From Psychrosphaera saromensis (GTDB lineage: Bacteria > Pseudomonadota > Gammaproteobacteria > Enterobacterales > Alteromonadaceae): a stretch of 64,000 nt of DNA. The position numbers and the translations under genes were made by a program. The DNA lies in contig NZ_MSCH01000003.1 in the NCBI RefSeq assembly GCF_002954545.1, positions 3,015,991 through 3,079,990 on the forward strand. The letters are read 5' to 3'. The notes below the pieces were generated by a model, which saw only the letters and a list, made by a program, of their open reading frames with translations, searched no databases and was not told the DNA's origin. Shown piece after piece: positions 1 through 10,479 of this stretch. The first letter of the stretch is position 1. Every line of letters starts with the position of its first letter.

Positions 1-1393
1 CAGATTCTTCCAAATACAATTTAGCGACTTTAGAACCCGGCGCAAACGAAGATTTAACCCAAGGTTTACGAACTAAACCAAGCTCGTTAGCACGTTTCGC
101 TATTAAGCCTGCCGCCACTACATTGCGAGGATTTGAAGTATTGGTACAACTAGTAATGGCAGCGATGATCACAGCGCCATCTGGCATTTCACCGTCTTTT
201 TCTTGTTGCTTACATTCACTTAAATCCTTTGCGATACCCGATGCAGTTAAATCTGAAGTGGCTAATCTACGGTGTGGATTTGAAGGGCCAGCCATATTGC
301 GACAAACCGATGAAAGATCAAATTCTAGTACCCGTTCATATTCAGCATCAACTAAGTCGTCTGCCCATAAACCTGTATGTTTGGCATAGGTTTCAACTAG
401 CTCAACTTGTTCCGGCTCACGTCCAGTTAATTTAAGATAATCTATTGTTTGTTGGTCTATATAAAACATACCTGCCGATGCACCGTATTCTGGTGTCATA
501 TTAGATATTGTTGCTCGGTCACCAATAGTCAGTTCTTTTGTACCTTCACCAAAAAACTCTAAGTAACTAGAGACTACTTTTGAATTTCGTAAGAATTCGG
601 TAATGGCTAAAACAATATCCGTTGCGGTAATTCCCGATTGACGTTTTCCTGTTAACTTAACACCAATTATATTAGGTAACCTCATCATAGATGGACGACC
701 TAACATCACAGTTTCAGCTTCTAATCCACCAACACCAATAGCGATAACACCCAATGCATCAACATGTGGTGTGTGACTGTCTGTACCTACGCAAGTATCG
801 GGATAAGCAACGCCATCACGCAGTTGAATAACAGGCGACATTTTTTCTAAATTAATTTGATGCATGATGCCGTTTCCGGCTGGAATAACATCTACATTTT
901 TAAATGCGGTTTTGGTCCATTCTATAAAATGGAATCTGTCTTCATTTCGTCTGTCTTCGACCGCTCTGTTTTTATCAAATGCATCAGACTCAAAACCACC
1001 AAATTCTACTGCTAGAGAATGATCAACAATTAACTGAGTAGGAACCACAGGATTTACTTTGGAAGGATCGCCACCTTGATCTGCAATTGCATCTCGTAAA
1101 CCAGCTAAATCCACTAACGCTGTTTGGCCTAAAATGTCATGACAAACAACACGGGCTGGATACCAAGGAAAATCTAAGTCTTGTTTACGATAGATCAATT
1201 GTTCTAATGCACGGGTTAGATCTTTGGGATCACAACGGCGTACTAATTGCTCTGCTAATACGCGAGATGTGTAAGGTAACTTCGCATACGCGCCTGCACT
1301 AATGTTTTCAACCGCTTCTCTGGTGTCAAAAAAATCGATCGGTAAATGATCCTTTTTGTAACCTGGTAGAGGTTTTCTATATTCATAATTCAT
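1..1393 (-). CDS. acnD: Fe/S-dependent 2-methylcitrate dehydratase AcnD (partial, N-terminal part)
   Basis: Aconitase-superfamily enzyme that dehydrates 2-methylcitrate in the methylcitrate cycle of propionate breakdown; in AcnD-type systems it works with the isomerase PrpF. The frame is open from an ATG at 1393 to the window edge, giving about 464 N-terminal residues of a protein usually near 865. The start reads MNYEYRKPLPGYKK; the motif ITSCTNTSNP near residue 416 carries the first Fe-S cluster cysteine. The remaining cluster cysteines and the swivel domain lie outside the window. It follows prpC by about 115 bp in the same direction, so it is the distal part of the prp operon. AcnD rather than AcnA/AcnB is inferred from context and length of the N-terminal region; prpF is expected just beyond the edge. 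Confidence 0.88.
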   Translation of the reverse strand, partial: MNYEYRKPLPGYKKDHLPIDFFDTREAVENISAGAYAKLPYTSRVLAEQLVRRCDPKDLTRALEQLIYRKQDLDFPWYPARVVCHDILGQTALVDLAGLRDAIADQGGDPSKVNPVVPTQLIVDHSLAVEFGGFESDAFDKNRAVEDRRNEDRFHFIEWTKTAFKNVDVIPAGNGIMHQINLEKMSPVIQLRDGVAYPDTCVGTDSHTPHVDALGVIAIGVGGLEAETVMLGRPSMMRLPNIIGVKLTGKRQSGITATDIVLAITEFLRNSKVVSSYLEFFGEGTKELTIGDRATISNMTPEYGASAGMFYIDQQTIDYLKLTGREPEQVELVETYAKHTGLWADDLVDAEYERVLEFDLSSVCRNMAGPSNPHRRLATSDLTASGIAKDLSECKQQEKDGEMPDGAVIIAAITSCTNTSNPRNVVAAGLIAKRANELGLVRKPWVKSSFAPGSKVAKLYLEES

Positions 1394-1507
1394 ATTAAGA
1401 CCTATGATAATGGATGAACTGAGCTAAAATCGTTAAATTATGACTTAAGGTCAAATATAAAATTGACCTTAAGTCATAAAATACAATAAGAGATTAACTT
1501 TCAGAAA

Positions 1508-2632
1508 TTAACGTTCAGAAATGCCAATTACTTTTCTTGGTTCAGAACCAATGTAGTCGGCGCTAGGTCGAATAATTCGATTGTTACTACGTTGCTCCAT
1601 AATGTGAGCTGCCCAGCCAGTTAAGCGGGAACAAACAAATATTGGCGTAAATAGTTTGGTTGGAATTCCCATATAGTTATAGGTTGAAGCATGGAAGAAA
1701 TCGGCATTACAGAACAGTTTTTTGCTGTCCCACATAAATTCTTCACAAGCGACAGAAATATCATAAAGTGATGTGTTACCGTTTTCCTGTGCGAGTTTTT
1801 CTGACCATCTTTTTATGATCACGTTACGTGGGTCAGACTCTCTATAAATTGCGTGGCCAAAGCCCATGATTTTTTCTTTACGTTCTAACATGCCCGCCAT
1901 TTGAACTTTGGCATCCTTTGGTGACTTGAACTTCAAAATCATGTCCATAGCCGCTTCATTTGCGCCACCATGAAGTGGTCCTCGTAAAGTACCAATGGCT
2001 CCTGTTACACAAGAATACATGTCAGATAATGTTGAAGCACAAACACGAGCGGTAAAAGTAGATGCGTTAAATTCATGCTCCGCATATAAGATCAGAGAAA
2101 CATCCATAACTTTACGATGTTGCTCCGACGGGGTTTTACCGTTTAACAAACGTAAGAAGTGACCGGCTAATAAGTCTTCATCGGTCGTACAATCGATTTC
2201 TACACCGTCATGAGTGAATTTGTACCAGTAACACATAATAGCGGGAAATGCGGCCAGTAATCGGTTGGCTGCTTTGTTTTGTTCAGCAAAGCTATTCTCT
2301 GGTTCTAGATTACCAAGGAAAGAACAACCTGTTCGCATTACATCCATTGGATGAGCGTTTTTAGGGATCAGTTTTAATACGCTTTTTAGCGCATCTGGTA
2401 AGTCACGCATGCTTTTTAATTCAGATTTATAAGCATCTAATTCAGCTTGATTTGGTAACTCACCATTAAAGAGTAAATATGCGACTTCTTCAAACGTTGC
2501 GTTATCCGCTAAGTCAGAAACATCATAACCGCAATAGGTTAAACCAGAACCTGATTTACCAACTGTACATAATTTGGTTTCGCCAGCACTTTGACCACGT
2601 AGACCTGCACCTGTTAATTTTTTATCAACCAT
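1508..2632 (-). CDS. prpC: 2-methylcitrate synthase PrpC
   Basis: Condenses propionyl-CoA with oxaloacetate to 2-methylcitrate, the first step of the methylcitrate cycle. It is a compact citrate-synthase-fold protein of about 374 residues. The catalytic triad of the family is visible: His in GPLHGGANE (about residue 222 of the longest frame), His in GFGHAIYRESDPR (about 262) and Asp in CNADFFHAS (about 313). A longer frame begins at 2638, but AGGGG abuts that ATG directly and lies 6 bases before the ATG at 2632, so 2632 is the better start. It lies between prpB and acnD on the same strand. A generic citrate synthase is possible by fold, but length and operon make PrpC very likely. Confidence 0.95.
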   Translation of the reverse strand: MVDKKLTGAGLRGQSAGETKLCTVGKSGSGLTYCGYDVSDLADNATFEEVAYLLFNGELPNQAELDAYKSELKSMRDLPDALKSVLKLIPKNAHPMDVMRTGCSFLGNLEPENSFAEQNKAANRLLAAFPAIMCYWYKFTHDGVEIDCTTDEDLLAGHFLRLLNGKTPSEQHRKVMDVSLILYAEHEFNASTFTARVCASTLSDMYSCVTGAIGTLRGPLHGGANEAAMDMILKFKSPKDAKVQMAGMLERKEKIMGFGHAIYRESDPRNVIIKRWSEKLAQENGNTSLYDISVACEEFMWDSKKLFCNADFFHASTYNYMGIPTKLFTPIFVCSRLTGWAAHIMEQRSNNRIIRPSADYIGSEPRKVIGISER

Positions 2633-2716
2633 TGTCATCCCCTAAATTTTTATTTGATATTCAGCTACCGCAATTCTTTGACTGCTTAAGTGAGCATTTG
2701 TATTTAATTTATCTTT

Positions 2717-3595
2717 TTATTTGTTTTTACCTTGGGCAAATAAGCTATCTAACTTTTGCTCATAGTCGTGATAACCAAGATAGTCATACAAGTCCATTCT
2801 GGTTTGCATTGAGTCGACTACGTCTTTCTGATCACCCTTTTCTAATATAGATGTGTAAACTGACTCAGCGGCTTTGTTCATTGCTCTAAAGGCACTTAAT
2901 GGATACAAGACCATAGCCGCGCCCCATTCACCTAATTGCTTTTTATTCCATAATTCGGTTTGACCAAATTCAGTAATGTTGGCAAGAATAGGGACATTTA
3001 AGGCTTGTGAAAATGCACGATAATGTTCTTCGGTTTTTACCGCTTCAGCAAAAATCCCATCAGCACCTGCAGCAACATAAGCTTTTGCTCTGGCAATAGC
3101 AGACTCAAGCCCTTCTTGAGCAAATGAATCTGTACGAGCCATAATGAAAAAGTCAGGGTCAGTACGAGCATCAACCGCCGCTTTTATTCGGTCGACCATT
3201 TCGTCAATTGGTACAATTTCTTTGTTTGGACGATGACCACAACGTTTTTGTGCTACTTGATCTTCAATATGCACCGCTGCTGCACCGGCTTTTTCCATAT
3301 CACGAATGGTTTTGGCAATATTAAACGCGCCGCCCCAACCTGTATCAATATCGACCAACAAAGGTAAGTCACAGGCAGACGTAATACGCTGTACATCAAC
3401 AATAACATCGTTCAAAGACGTCATACCTAAGTCGGGTAAACCGTAAGACGCGTTCGCAACACCGCCGCCGGATAAGTAAATAGCTTTATGGCCAATTTGT
3501 TTGGCCATCATTGCTGAATAAGCATTAATAGTCCCTACAATTTGTAGAGGTGTATTGTTGACTAATGCCTGACGAAATTTTTTTCCTGCGCTCAT
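2717..3595 (-). CDS. prpB: 2-methylisocitrate lyase PrpB
   Basis: Cleaves 2-methylisocitrate to pyruvate and succinate, the last step of the methylcitrate cycle. The 292-residue protein has the isocitrate-lyase/PEP-mutase TIM-barrel pattern: [13 protein letters not shown] near the N-terminus, the Mg-binding DIDTGWGG (about residues 82-89), and the catalytic loop with the cysteine in [10 protein letters not shown] (Cys about 119). It is followed by prpC about 80 bp downstream and preceded by the GntR regulator about 65 bp upstream, all co-directional. Length matches the family (about 290-300). Nothing unusual. Confidence 0.96.
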   Translation of the reverse strand: MSAGKKFRQALVNNTPLQIVGTINAYSAMMAKQIGHKAIYLSGGGVANASYGLPDLGMTSLNDVIVDVQRITSACDLPLLVDIDTGWGGAFNIAKTIRDMEKAGAAAVHIEDQVAQKRCGHRPNKEIVPIDEMVDRIKAAVDARTDPDFFIMARTDSFAQEGLESAIARAKAYVAAGADGIFAEAVKTEEHYRAFSQALNVPILANITEFGQTELWNKKQLGEWGAAMVLYPLSAFRAMNKAAESVYTSILEKGDQKDVVDSMQTRMDLYDYLGYHDYEQKLDSLFAQGKNK

Positions 3596-3660
3596 AATTT
3601 ACTCTCTTAAACTAGTTAATTTAAAGATCTATTTGGTTTAAAGCTTTAGTTAGTTAAAGG

Positions 3661-4329
3661 TTAAGCCAATTTGTTAGCAATATTGTTTTTTGAATACATA
3701 ATGTGACGACGCATTAACATCTCAGCCAATTCTTCGTCTTTATTTTGGATGGCACTAACGATAGCTTTGTGCTCATCAAATGCGGTGGTGATCCTTGGAC
3801 CTGACATACCAAGCTGAACTCTGTACATACGCACCAAGTGGTAAATACCATCAACTAATAAGGAAATGAGTTGTTTGTTTTTGCATCCGAGGATAATACG
3901 GTAATGAAAGTCGACATCGCCAGCTTCTTGATAATACGAGCCTTCTTGTTTTACTTTTTCAGCGTGGATGTCTAGTAATTGATTTAATTCAGCAATTTCT
4001 TCAGATGTCATATTTTTTGCTGCTAATCTGGCAGCCATACCTTCCAAAGATTCTCTTATTTGATAAAGCTCAATTAATCCATCTGGTGTTAGTGATACCA
4101 CCCTTGCACCGACATTGGCTTTTCGTTCAACTAAGTGACATGTTTCCAAACGATTTATAGCTTCTCTTATTACAGCACGACTAACTCCGTACTTTGTCGA
4201 CAATTCAGTTTCACTAAGTTTACTACCAGATGCAATATCGCCTTCTACAATAGCGTACCTGATACTCAAGAATGTCTTATCTGACGAGGTTATAGCCTGC
4301 TCAATCGGTTTGGTATAGTTAAGAGTCAT
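3661..4329 (-). CDS. GntR/FadR-family regulator of the prp operon
   Basis: Transcription factor with an N-terminal winged helix-turn-helix (about residues 15-85, containing SKLSETELSTKYGVSRAVIREAI split over two helices) and a C-terminal FCD ligand-binding domain (about 90-215). FCD domains bind metal and small carboxylates; conserved His/Asp residues such as FHYRI and EHKAIV are present. It is the first gene of the prpB-prpC-acnD operon and its promoter contains two TTGTCGACAA palindromes, so it probably represses itself and the operon until a methylcitrate-pathway intermediate appears. A comparable GntR regulator of propionate genes (PrpQ-type) is, to my knowledge, described in Shewanella and relatives; identity to it is inferred. 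Confidence 0.9.
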   Translation of the reverse strand: MTLNYTKPIEQAITSSDKTFLSIRYAIVEGDIASGSKLSETELSTKYGVSRAVIREAINRLETCHLVERKANVGARVVSLTPDGLIELYQIRESLEGMAARLAAKNMTSEEIAELNQLLDIHAEKVKQEGSYYQEAGDVDFHYRIILGCKNKQLISLLVDGIYHLVRMYRVQLGMSGPRITTAFDEHKAIVSAIQNKDEELAEMLMRRHIMYSKNNIANKLA

Positions 4330-4350
4330 ATTTATGCTATTTAATTAATG

Positions 4351-4360
4351 TTGTCGACAA
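4351..4360. promoter_or_regulatory. Operator palindrome TTGTCGACAA (promoter-proximal)
   Basis: Perfect 10-bp palindrome overlapping the predicted -10 box and start point of the prp operon. Its second copy lies 52 bp away, about five helical turns, on the same DNA face. Likely binding site of the GntR regulator. Confidence 0.7.
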
Positions 4361-4387
4361 TTTAGACCTATCCATCTAATTCGTCAA
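4359..4387 (-). promoter_or_regulatory. Predicted sigma70 promoter of the GntR-prpBC-acnD operon
   Basis: On the minus strand a -35 box TTGACG (4382-4387) is separated by exactly 17 bp from a -10 box TAAATT (4359-4364). Transcription would start near 4352, about 20 bp before the regulator's ATG. The -10 box overlaps one operator palindrome, as expected for repression. Confidence 0.65.
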
Positions 4388-4400
4388 GCAAATCGGTCTA

Positions 4401-4414
4401 TTTTGTCGACAAAA
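4401..4414. promoter_or_regulatory. Operator palindrome TTTTGTCGACAAAA (promoter-distal)
   Basis: Perfect 14-bp palindrome containing the same TTGTCGACAA core as the site at 4351-4360. It lies just upstream of the -35 box of the prp promoter. Two sites in helical phase suggest cooperative binding or looping by the FadR-type dimer. Confidence 0.7.
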
Positions 4415-4557
4415 ACAAGATTTATACCTATTATAGGTATTTAGTACCCAAAAAGTTCACTTTGTTCACAACCTGTGCATAACTTAACTTTGTACAATTA
4501 GCATCCTGTTAATTAAATTGTATAAAATCATAAGTTACTGTTTTACAAGGGTTTAAA

Positions 4558-4629
4558 ATGTTATTTAAATGCTTTTTTTTGAAATTAATTTACTCTAGAC
4601 TAGCTTCATCAGTCGCATTACACATTTAA
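4558..4629 (+). CDS. Possible 23-residue small ORF
   Basis: An ATG at 4558 is preceded by AAGGG with 7-base spacing, a good ribosome binding site, and opens a 23-codon frame ending in TAA at 4627-4629. The peptide is hydrophobic with a few basic residues (MLFKCFFLKLIYSRLASSVA plus LHI). A promoter-like pair TTAGCA (4498-4503), 17 bp, TATAAA (4521-4526) lies upstream and a rho-independent terminator at 4676-4708 lies downstream on the same strand. No larger gene explains this terminator. It may be a small membrane peptide, or the ORF may be incidental to a small RNA of about 175 nt. Unverified. Confidence 0.3.
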   Translation: MLFKCFFLKLIYSRLASSVALHI

Positions 4630-4675
4630 TGTCGACTTACCGCTTAAGCGCACGGCTCCTAACGAGCCATTCTGT

Positions 4676-4708
4676 AGCCCAGACTAATTTGTCCTGGGCT
4701 TTTTTTTT
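4676..4708 (+). terminator. Rho-independent terminator of an unassigned plus-strand transcript
   Basis: Stem AGCCCAG (4676-4682) and CTGGGCT (4694-4700) followed by a run of nine T. A smaller hairpin GGCTC-CTAAC-GAGCC lies just before it. No long gene lies upstream on the plus strand, so it probably ends a small RNA or the 23-codon ORF transcript. Confidence 0.7.
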
Positions 4709-4779
4709 GCCTAAAATATAGCAGTGTATTCAAGTTATGCACATTCAACGTATTCCTGTGACTAAATCCAAGGCATAAA

Positions 4780-4805
4780 AAAACCCGTTAAACATAACGG
4801 GTTTT
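4780..4805 (-). terminator. Rho-independent terminator of the TonB-dependent receptor
   Basis: Inverted repeat AAAACCCGTT (4780-4789) and AACGGGTTTT (4796-4805) with an A run on the plus strand that is a U run in the minus-strand transcript. It lies 47 bp after the receptor stop codon. Confidence 0.85.
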
Positions 4806-4851
4806 ATTTAAAAAGCTTTATTGAGTTAATAAAGCTTATGCAGGGTTAAAT

Positions 4852-7122
4852 TTAAAAGAATGACTTCTTAAATTCAACACCCCAAATAGCCGGTTCGTTG
4901 ACAACACCAGTATTGTTATTGAAATCAATACCCGCTTTTAAGTTATCTTCGTCGGTAATATTACGACCAAACAATGCCACTTCATAATCCATGTCAAAGT
5001 TTACATAACCAATACGTAAGCCAAGTTCAAATTGGCCGTCAGTTACATATTCTTCAGTTTGGTAGATAAACAAACTTGTTTCACCTTGATAAGCATAGTC
5101 TGAATAAACAAACATCTCACCACTGTCGCCAATAGGAAGAGAGTAACGTCCTGTTAACGTGAAGATAGTTTCTGGGGCATTAGGGAATGGGTTGCCATCC
5201 ACGTAAGCATCATAAACTGGACCATCAGCTGTTACTCGTTCAACAGTTCTGTCTGTAGGTGTACATTGACCAGAACCACAAGTACCAATCAATAAGTCTT
5301 CATCTTGTAATTCAGTTTTATTATATGAAAAACCAGCCGTAACTAAGAAATCTTCCGTTATGCGGATCTCAGAGTCTAATTCAAAACCTGTACCTACACC
5401 TTTACCTGCATTGGTTAAACCAATGCTATTTCCGTTACCACCAACTGCAGTTAACTGAATATCATTAATTGTGTAATGGAAAACGGCACCGTTTAAACGA
5501 ACCGTATTGTTAAATAAGTCAGATTTAAAACCAGCTTCGTAAGACATGATAGTTTCAGATTCAGCGACTGAAGGTGTTCCAAAAAATGCAACATCACGTC
5601 CTTGAATAGATTGAGCACGGAAACCATTTGATACTCGTGCATACAAAGACATATCAGAGTCTAATTTATGATTAGCCATTAATTCCCAACTAACTTGATT
5701 ATCTGACAAGTCGATTGGCGTTACATCAGCATCAAAACCTGAAGAATAACCGGTTAAACCTTTTTCATCTTCGGTATAACGTAAACCAGCTACAACTGTT
5801 GTCATATCAGATACATCATAGGTTCCTTGACCAAATACAGCCCAAGTTGTATTTGTTTGGTTTACCGTAGAGGTTGGTATAAAGAACGGACTAGTCGCAA
5901 CCTCTAGTTCAGAATCAAAGTAGAATACACCCGTTTGCCAAGAGTAATTATTATCACCGTTAGACGATAAGCGTATTTCCTGAGTGAATTGATCTATGTC
6001 TGCTGCATCTTGTGTATTTGAATTAAATGAAATAAAACCAGATGTTTCATTGTTTGGAAATGTTTCTGGTAAATAAACTGCTCCAGCACCACCATCAATA
6101 TCACCTAAGCTATAGCCTTTAGCTGACTCATTTGCGGTAATAGAAGTTAATGTAAAATCACCAAAGTCGTAATTAGCCGTTAAGCTCCAACCATCGCTGT
6201 CAAATGATTGCGGGTTGTTGTCACCTGAAGCATTAACGCCTTCGTCATACCAAACCGTATCGCGGTCATAGTTATTGTTTAATTCACTACTACCCTGATT
6301 AATAACCATAGCGCGGAAAACTGAAGATGTACCTTCAAGTGAACGAGAGTGGATATTGAATAACATATCCAATTCATTGGTTGGTTTATAAGCTAATTGT
6401 AAGCGGTAGGCTTGGTCTTCATGTCCACCTAATGCGTTATCTTCACCTGTATAACCATTATCAATCCAATCGTCTTTTGATTGACTTAATACTGAAAGGC
6501 GCGCTGATAGCTCATCAGTTAAACCACCACCCACGGCACCTTCTAAATTAATAAGGCCATAAGTCCCAGCGCCAGCTTTCACATAAGCTTCAAAATCATC
6601 TGTTGGTTTACGACTGGTAAATTTAATAACACCAGCTGTAGTATTACGACCAAATAACGAACCTTGAGGTCCACGAATAATTTCAACTTGGTCCATATCA
6701 AATAGTGGGAAACTTTTTAGAACCACATTTTCCATTACCACTTCATCCATGATAATTGACACAGGTTGAGAAGCCGCTAAATCAAAATCTGTATTACCTA
6801 AGCCACGCATATAAAAACGAGGGGCTGCACGACCATTTGATGATTCTGCATAAAGGCCCGGTACACGTGTAGCTAGTGCTAAAATGTCATCGCCACCGGC
6901 AAGGATGTTTTCAAATTTTTCGCCCGACAATGTGGCAATTGAAAGTGGAACGTCTTGAATTGACTGTGTTCTTTTTAATGCGGTTACTGTAATTTTTTCT
7001 AATTTTGAATCATCTTTTTTTTCAACAACGTCTTCAGCTGCAAAAGTGGTAAATGAAGTGAATAATGCAGCCTGAATACTTAGCGCTATGACTGCTTTTT
7101 TCATGGTTTTCTTGGTTTTCAT
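4852..7122 (-). CDS. TonB-dependent outer-membrane receptor
   Basis: A 756-residue TonB-dependent receptor. The first about 30 residues form a signal peptide ending near TTFAA; a TonB-box-like segment KITVTALKR follows (about residues 43-51), then a plug domain (about 55-170, with RGPQGSLFGRNTTAGVI) and a 22-strand barrel ending in the aromatic terminus VEFKKSFF. GGAAA precedes the ATG. Architecture resembles the pesticin/FyuA-like receptors common in marine Alteromonadales and sphingomonads, whose substrates are mostly unknown. It is monocistronic, lies after the prp operon and has its own terminator. An inverted repeat TTTAGTT-TTT-AACTAAA sits 70-90 bp upstream. The ligand cannot be read from sequence. 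Confidence 0.92.
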   Translation of the reverse strand: MKTKKTMKKAVIALSIQAALFTSFTTFAAEDVVEKKDDSKLEKITVTALKRTQSIQDVPLSIATLSGEKFENILAGGDDILALATRVPGLYAESSNGRAAPRFYMRGLGNTDFDLAASQPVSIIMDEVVMENVVLKSFPLFDMDQVEIIRGPQGSLFGRNTTAGVIKFTSRKPTDDFEAYVKAGAGTYGLINLEGAVGGGLTDELSARLSVLSQSKDDWIDNGYTGEDNALGGHEDQAYRLQLAYKPTNELDMLFNIHSRSLEGTSSVFRAMVINQGSSELNNNYDRDTVWYDEGVNASGDNNPQSFDSDGWSLTANYDFGDFTLTSITANESAKGYSLGDIDGGAGAVYLPETFPNNETSGFISFNSNTQDAADIDQFTQEIRLSSNGDNNYSWQTGVFYFDSELEVATSPFFIPTSTVNQTNTTWAVFGQGTYDVSDMTTVVAGLRYTEDEKGLTGYSSGFDADVTPIDLSDNQVSWELMANHKLDSDMSLYARVSNGFRAQSIQGRDVAFFGTPSVAESETIMSYEAGFKSDLFNNTVRLNGAVFHYTINDIQLTAVGGNGNSIGLTNAGKGVGTGFELDSEIRITEDFLVTAGFSYNKTELQDEDLLIGTCGSGQCTPTDRTVERVTADGPVYDAYVDGNPFPNAPETIFTLTGRYSLPIGDSGEMFVYSDYAYQGETSLFIYQTEEYVTDGQFELGLRIGYVNFDMDYEVALFGRNITDEDNLKAGIDFNNNTGVVNEPAIWGVEFKKSFF

Positions 7123-8445
<1,323 letters not shown>

Positions 8446-8454
8446 ATAAGATTT

Positions 8455-8474
8455 AGAGGGGATAACTCCCCTCT
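8455..8474 (+). terminator. Hairpin after trxB, weak terminator or attenuator
   Basis: AGAGGGG and CCCCTCT pair over a 6-base loop about 10 bp after the trxB stop. The following bases (TTACTTTG) are only weakly T-rich, so termination is probably incomplete and aat may be partly co-transcribed. Confidence 0.45.
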
Positions 8475-8492
8475 TACTTTGAACTACCTCAT

Positions 8493-9251
8493 TTGAAAAA
8501 AACACTTCACTACCTATCGGACGACCCTAACTGGTTTCCTTCTCCCTCTAGCGCTCTTGATGATCCTGCTGGCTTGTTAGCCATAGGTGGTGATTTAAAC
8601 CCCAAGCGTGTATTTAGCGGTTATCAACAAGGTATTTTCCCTTGGTTCTCTGCCGGCGAACCAATAATGTGGTGGAGCCCAGACCCTAGAGCAATTATTA
8701 ATATTACCGATGTTAAAATTAATAAATCTCTAAGAAAGTTTTTAAAAAAATGTAACTACAGTGTCAGCGTTAATACTCAATTTAACCAAGTGATCTCTAA
8801 TTGTTCAAAACCAAGGCCTAATTCAGAAGGTACTTGGATAATGCCTGAAATGATAAAATGCTATAACCAGATGCATGAAGCAGGAAACGCACATTCCATT
8901 GAAATTTGGCAGATTGGAGAGTCTGGTAAAACTTTAGTTGGTGGTTTGTACGGTGTTTTGGTGGGTAATTGTTTTTGTGGTGAGTCGATGTTTTCCCTAC
9001 AGCCCAACGCATCAAAACTGGCGTTAATATGTTTGGCTGACCTGTTAAAGAATGAGCGAGTAGAAGGACATGGCGAAGCATTCATTGACTGCCAATTACC
9101 TAATCCTTACCTTATGAGTATGGGCGCGACATTAATTCCCAGACAAGTATATTTAGATCGTTTAGCCCACAGCCGGAATAAAACTTTACCATTATCGGTT
9201 TTTTCATCTAAATTTATACAATGGCAAAATATTTTAGAACATCATGACTAG
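8493..9251 (+). CDS. aat: Leucyl/phenylalanyl-tRNA-protein transferase Aat
   Basis: Transfers Leu or Phe from charged tRNA to N-terminal Arg or Lys of proteins, creating primary N-degrons recognised by ClpS. The 252-residue protein shows the family pattern: FPSPSSALDDPAGLLAIGGDL at the N-terminus (here split: WFPSPSSAL and GLLAIGGDL), FPWFSAGEPIMWWSPDPRA, and GGLYGVLVGNCFCGESMFS. The start is a TTG at 8493 with no strong Shine-Dalgarno; no in-frame ATG upstream fits, and the N-terminal sequence begins where the family does. It overlaps bpt by 8 bp, so the two are translationally coupled. ClpA and ClpS, the next players in this pathway, lie 1.2-3.6 kb downstream. Confidence 0.95.
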   Translation: MKKTLHYLSDDPNWFPSPSSALDDPAGLLAIGGDLNPKRVFSGYQQGIFPWFSAGEPIMWWSPDPRAIINITDVKINKSLRKFLKKCNYSVSVNTQFNQVISNCSKPRPNSEGTWIMPEMIKCYNQMHEAGNAHSIEIWQIGESGKTLVGGLYGVLVGNCFCGESMFSLQPNASKLALICLADLLKNERVEGHGEAFIDCQLPNPYLMSMGATLIPRQVYLDRLAHSRNKTLPLSVFSSKFIQWQNILEHHD

Positions 9252-9939
9252 TGTTAAATTTGGTTTATCCGCAACATTCGATTGCGGCTACTTAGAAGAC
9301 AAACAAGAACAGCTACTTATTTATATTGATGAACAACCTTTATCGCCTACAGTTTACTCTGCTTTACAAAATCAAGGATTTAGGCGTTCAGAAGGTCATG
9401 TATACAGGCCACATTGTGATAATTGCAATGCTTGTCAATCAATACGTTTACCGGTTGATAATTTTAAGTTTAAAAGCAGTCAAAGAAGAATTTTAAATAA
9501 AGCACGTGAGTTTTCAGTAAAGCTGTCAAACAGCGTGTCAGATAAATATTACCCGCTATTTGAAACATATATTAATACCAAACACCTAGATGGCGTTATG
9601 TATCCGGCAAACCAAGCCCAGTTAGATAGTTTTGTTAAATGTGATTGGATGGATAAAGTGTTTATCGAATTACTGGACCAAGACAAACTCATCGCTGTTG
9701 CCATCTGCGACGTGACACCTGATAGCTTGTCGGCTGTGTACACTTTTTATGATCCAGATTATTTTAAATACTCTTTAGGTACGTTAATGATCTTACAACA
9801 GATCAATATTACTAAGCAGTTAGATAAAAAGTGGCTGTACTTAGGATACTTTATTGAAGACTGTGAAAAGATGAATTACAAAACCCGTTTTTCTCCCTAT
9901 CAAGTTCGTCGTGATGACATTTGGTTTGAAGTAGATTGA
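9244..9939 (+). CDS. bpt: Aspartate/glutamate leucyltransferase Bpt
   Basis: Arginyltransferase-like enzyme (ATE family) that in bacteria adds Leu to N-terminal Asp or Glu, producing N-degrons. Length 231 residues fits the bacterial Bpt group (about 230-250). The conserved N-terminal cysteine cluster is visible (CDNCNACQSIRLPV around residues 59-70), as is the C-terminal GNAT-like part with KWLYLGYFIEDCEKMNYK. The ATG lies inside the end of aat (8-bp overlap). Together with aat and the nearby clpS-clpA genes it makes a local N-degron set. Often annotated as ate; the leucyl specificity is from family knowledge. Confidence 0.94.
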   Translation: MTSVKFGLSATFDCGYLEDKQEQLLIYIDEQPLSPTVYSALQNQGFRRSEGHVYRPHCDNCNACQSIRLPVDNFKFKSSQRRILNKAREFSVKLSNSVSDKYYPLFETYINTKHLDGVMYPANQAQLDSFVKCDWMDKVFIELLDQDKLIAVAICDVTPDSLSAVYTFYDPDYFKYSLGTLMILQQINITKQLDKKWLYLGYFIEDCEKMNYKTRFSPYQVRRDDIWFEVD

Positions 9940-10074
9940 TTTATTTATCATATTTCTGTACTTTACCCGTCGTGACACCCTAACATTGAAAAATTCCACA
10001 TTTATTGAACAATAAACTAGGAATAACAGGCTAATTACTATTTATTTCCAGTATTGGCTTTACTTATTGACTAA

Positions 10075-10356
<282 letters not shown>

Positions 10357-10417
10357 TTCTTACTAATAGCTCTTGCTAATAGTTACGTACTAAATAGTTT
10401 GATTCGTAAATACTTAT

Positions 10418-10447
10418 AAAAAAACCGAGAATATTCTCGGTTTTTTT
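10418..10447. terminator. Bidirectional terminator between infA and clpA
   Basis: AAAAACCGAGAAT and ATTCTCGGTTTTT form a long perfect stem with A and T runs on both sides, serving infA (plus) and clpA (minus). Confidence 0.9.
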
Positions 10448-10479
10448 ATATCTTCAAAAAAATCATACTTTCGATTAAA

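Noticed and set aside
2479-2850. ORF of 123 codons on the plus strand
   Set aside because: Lies antisense across prpC and prpB; both are well-supported genes and the translated product has no protein-like pattern.
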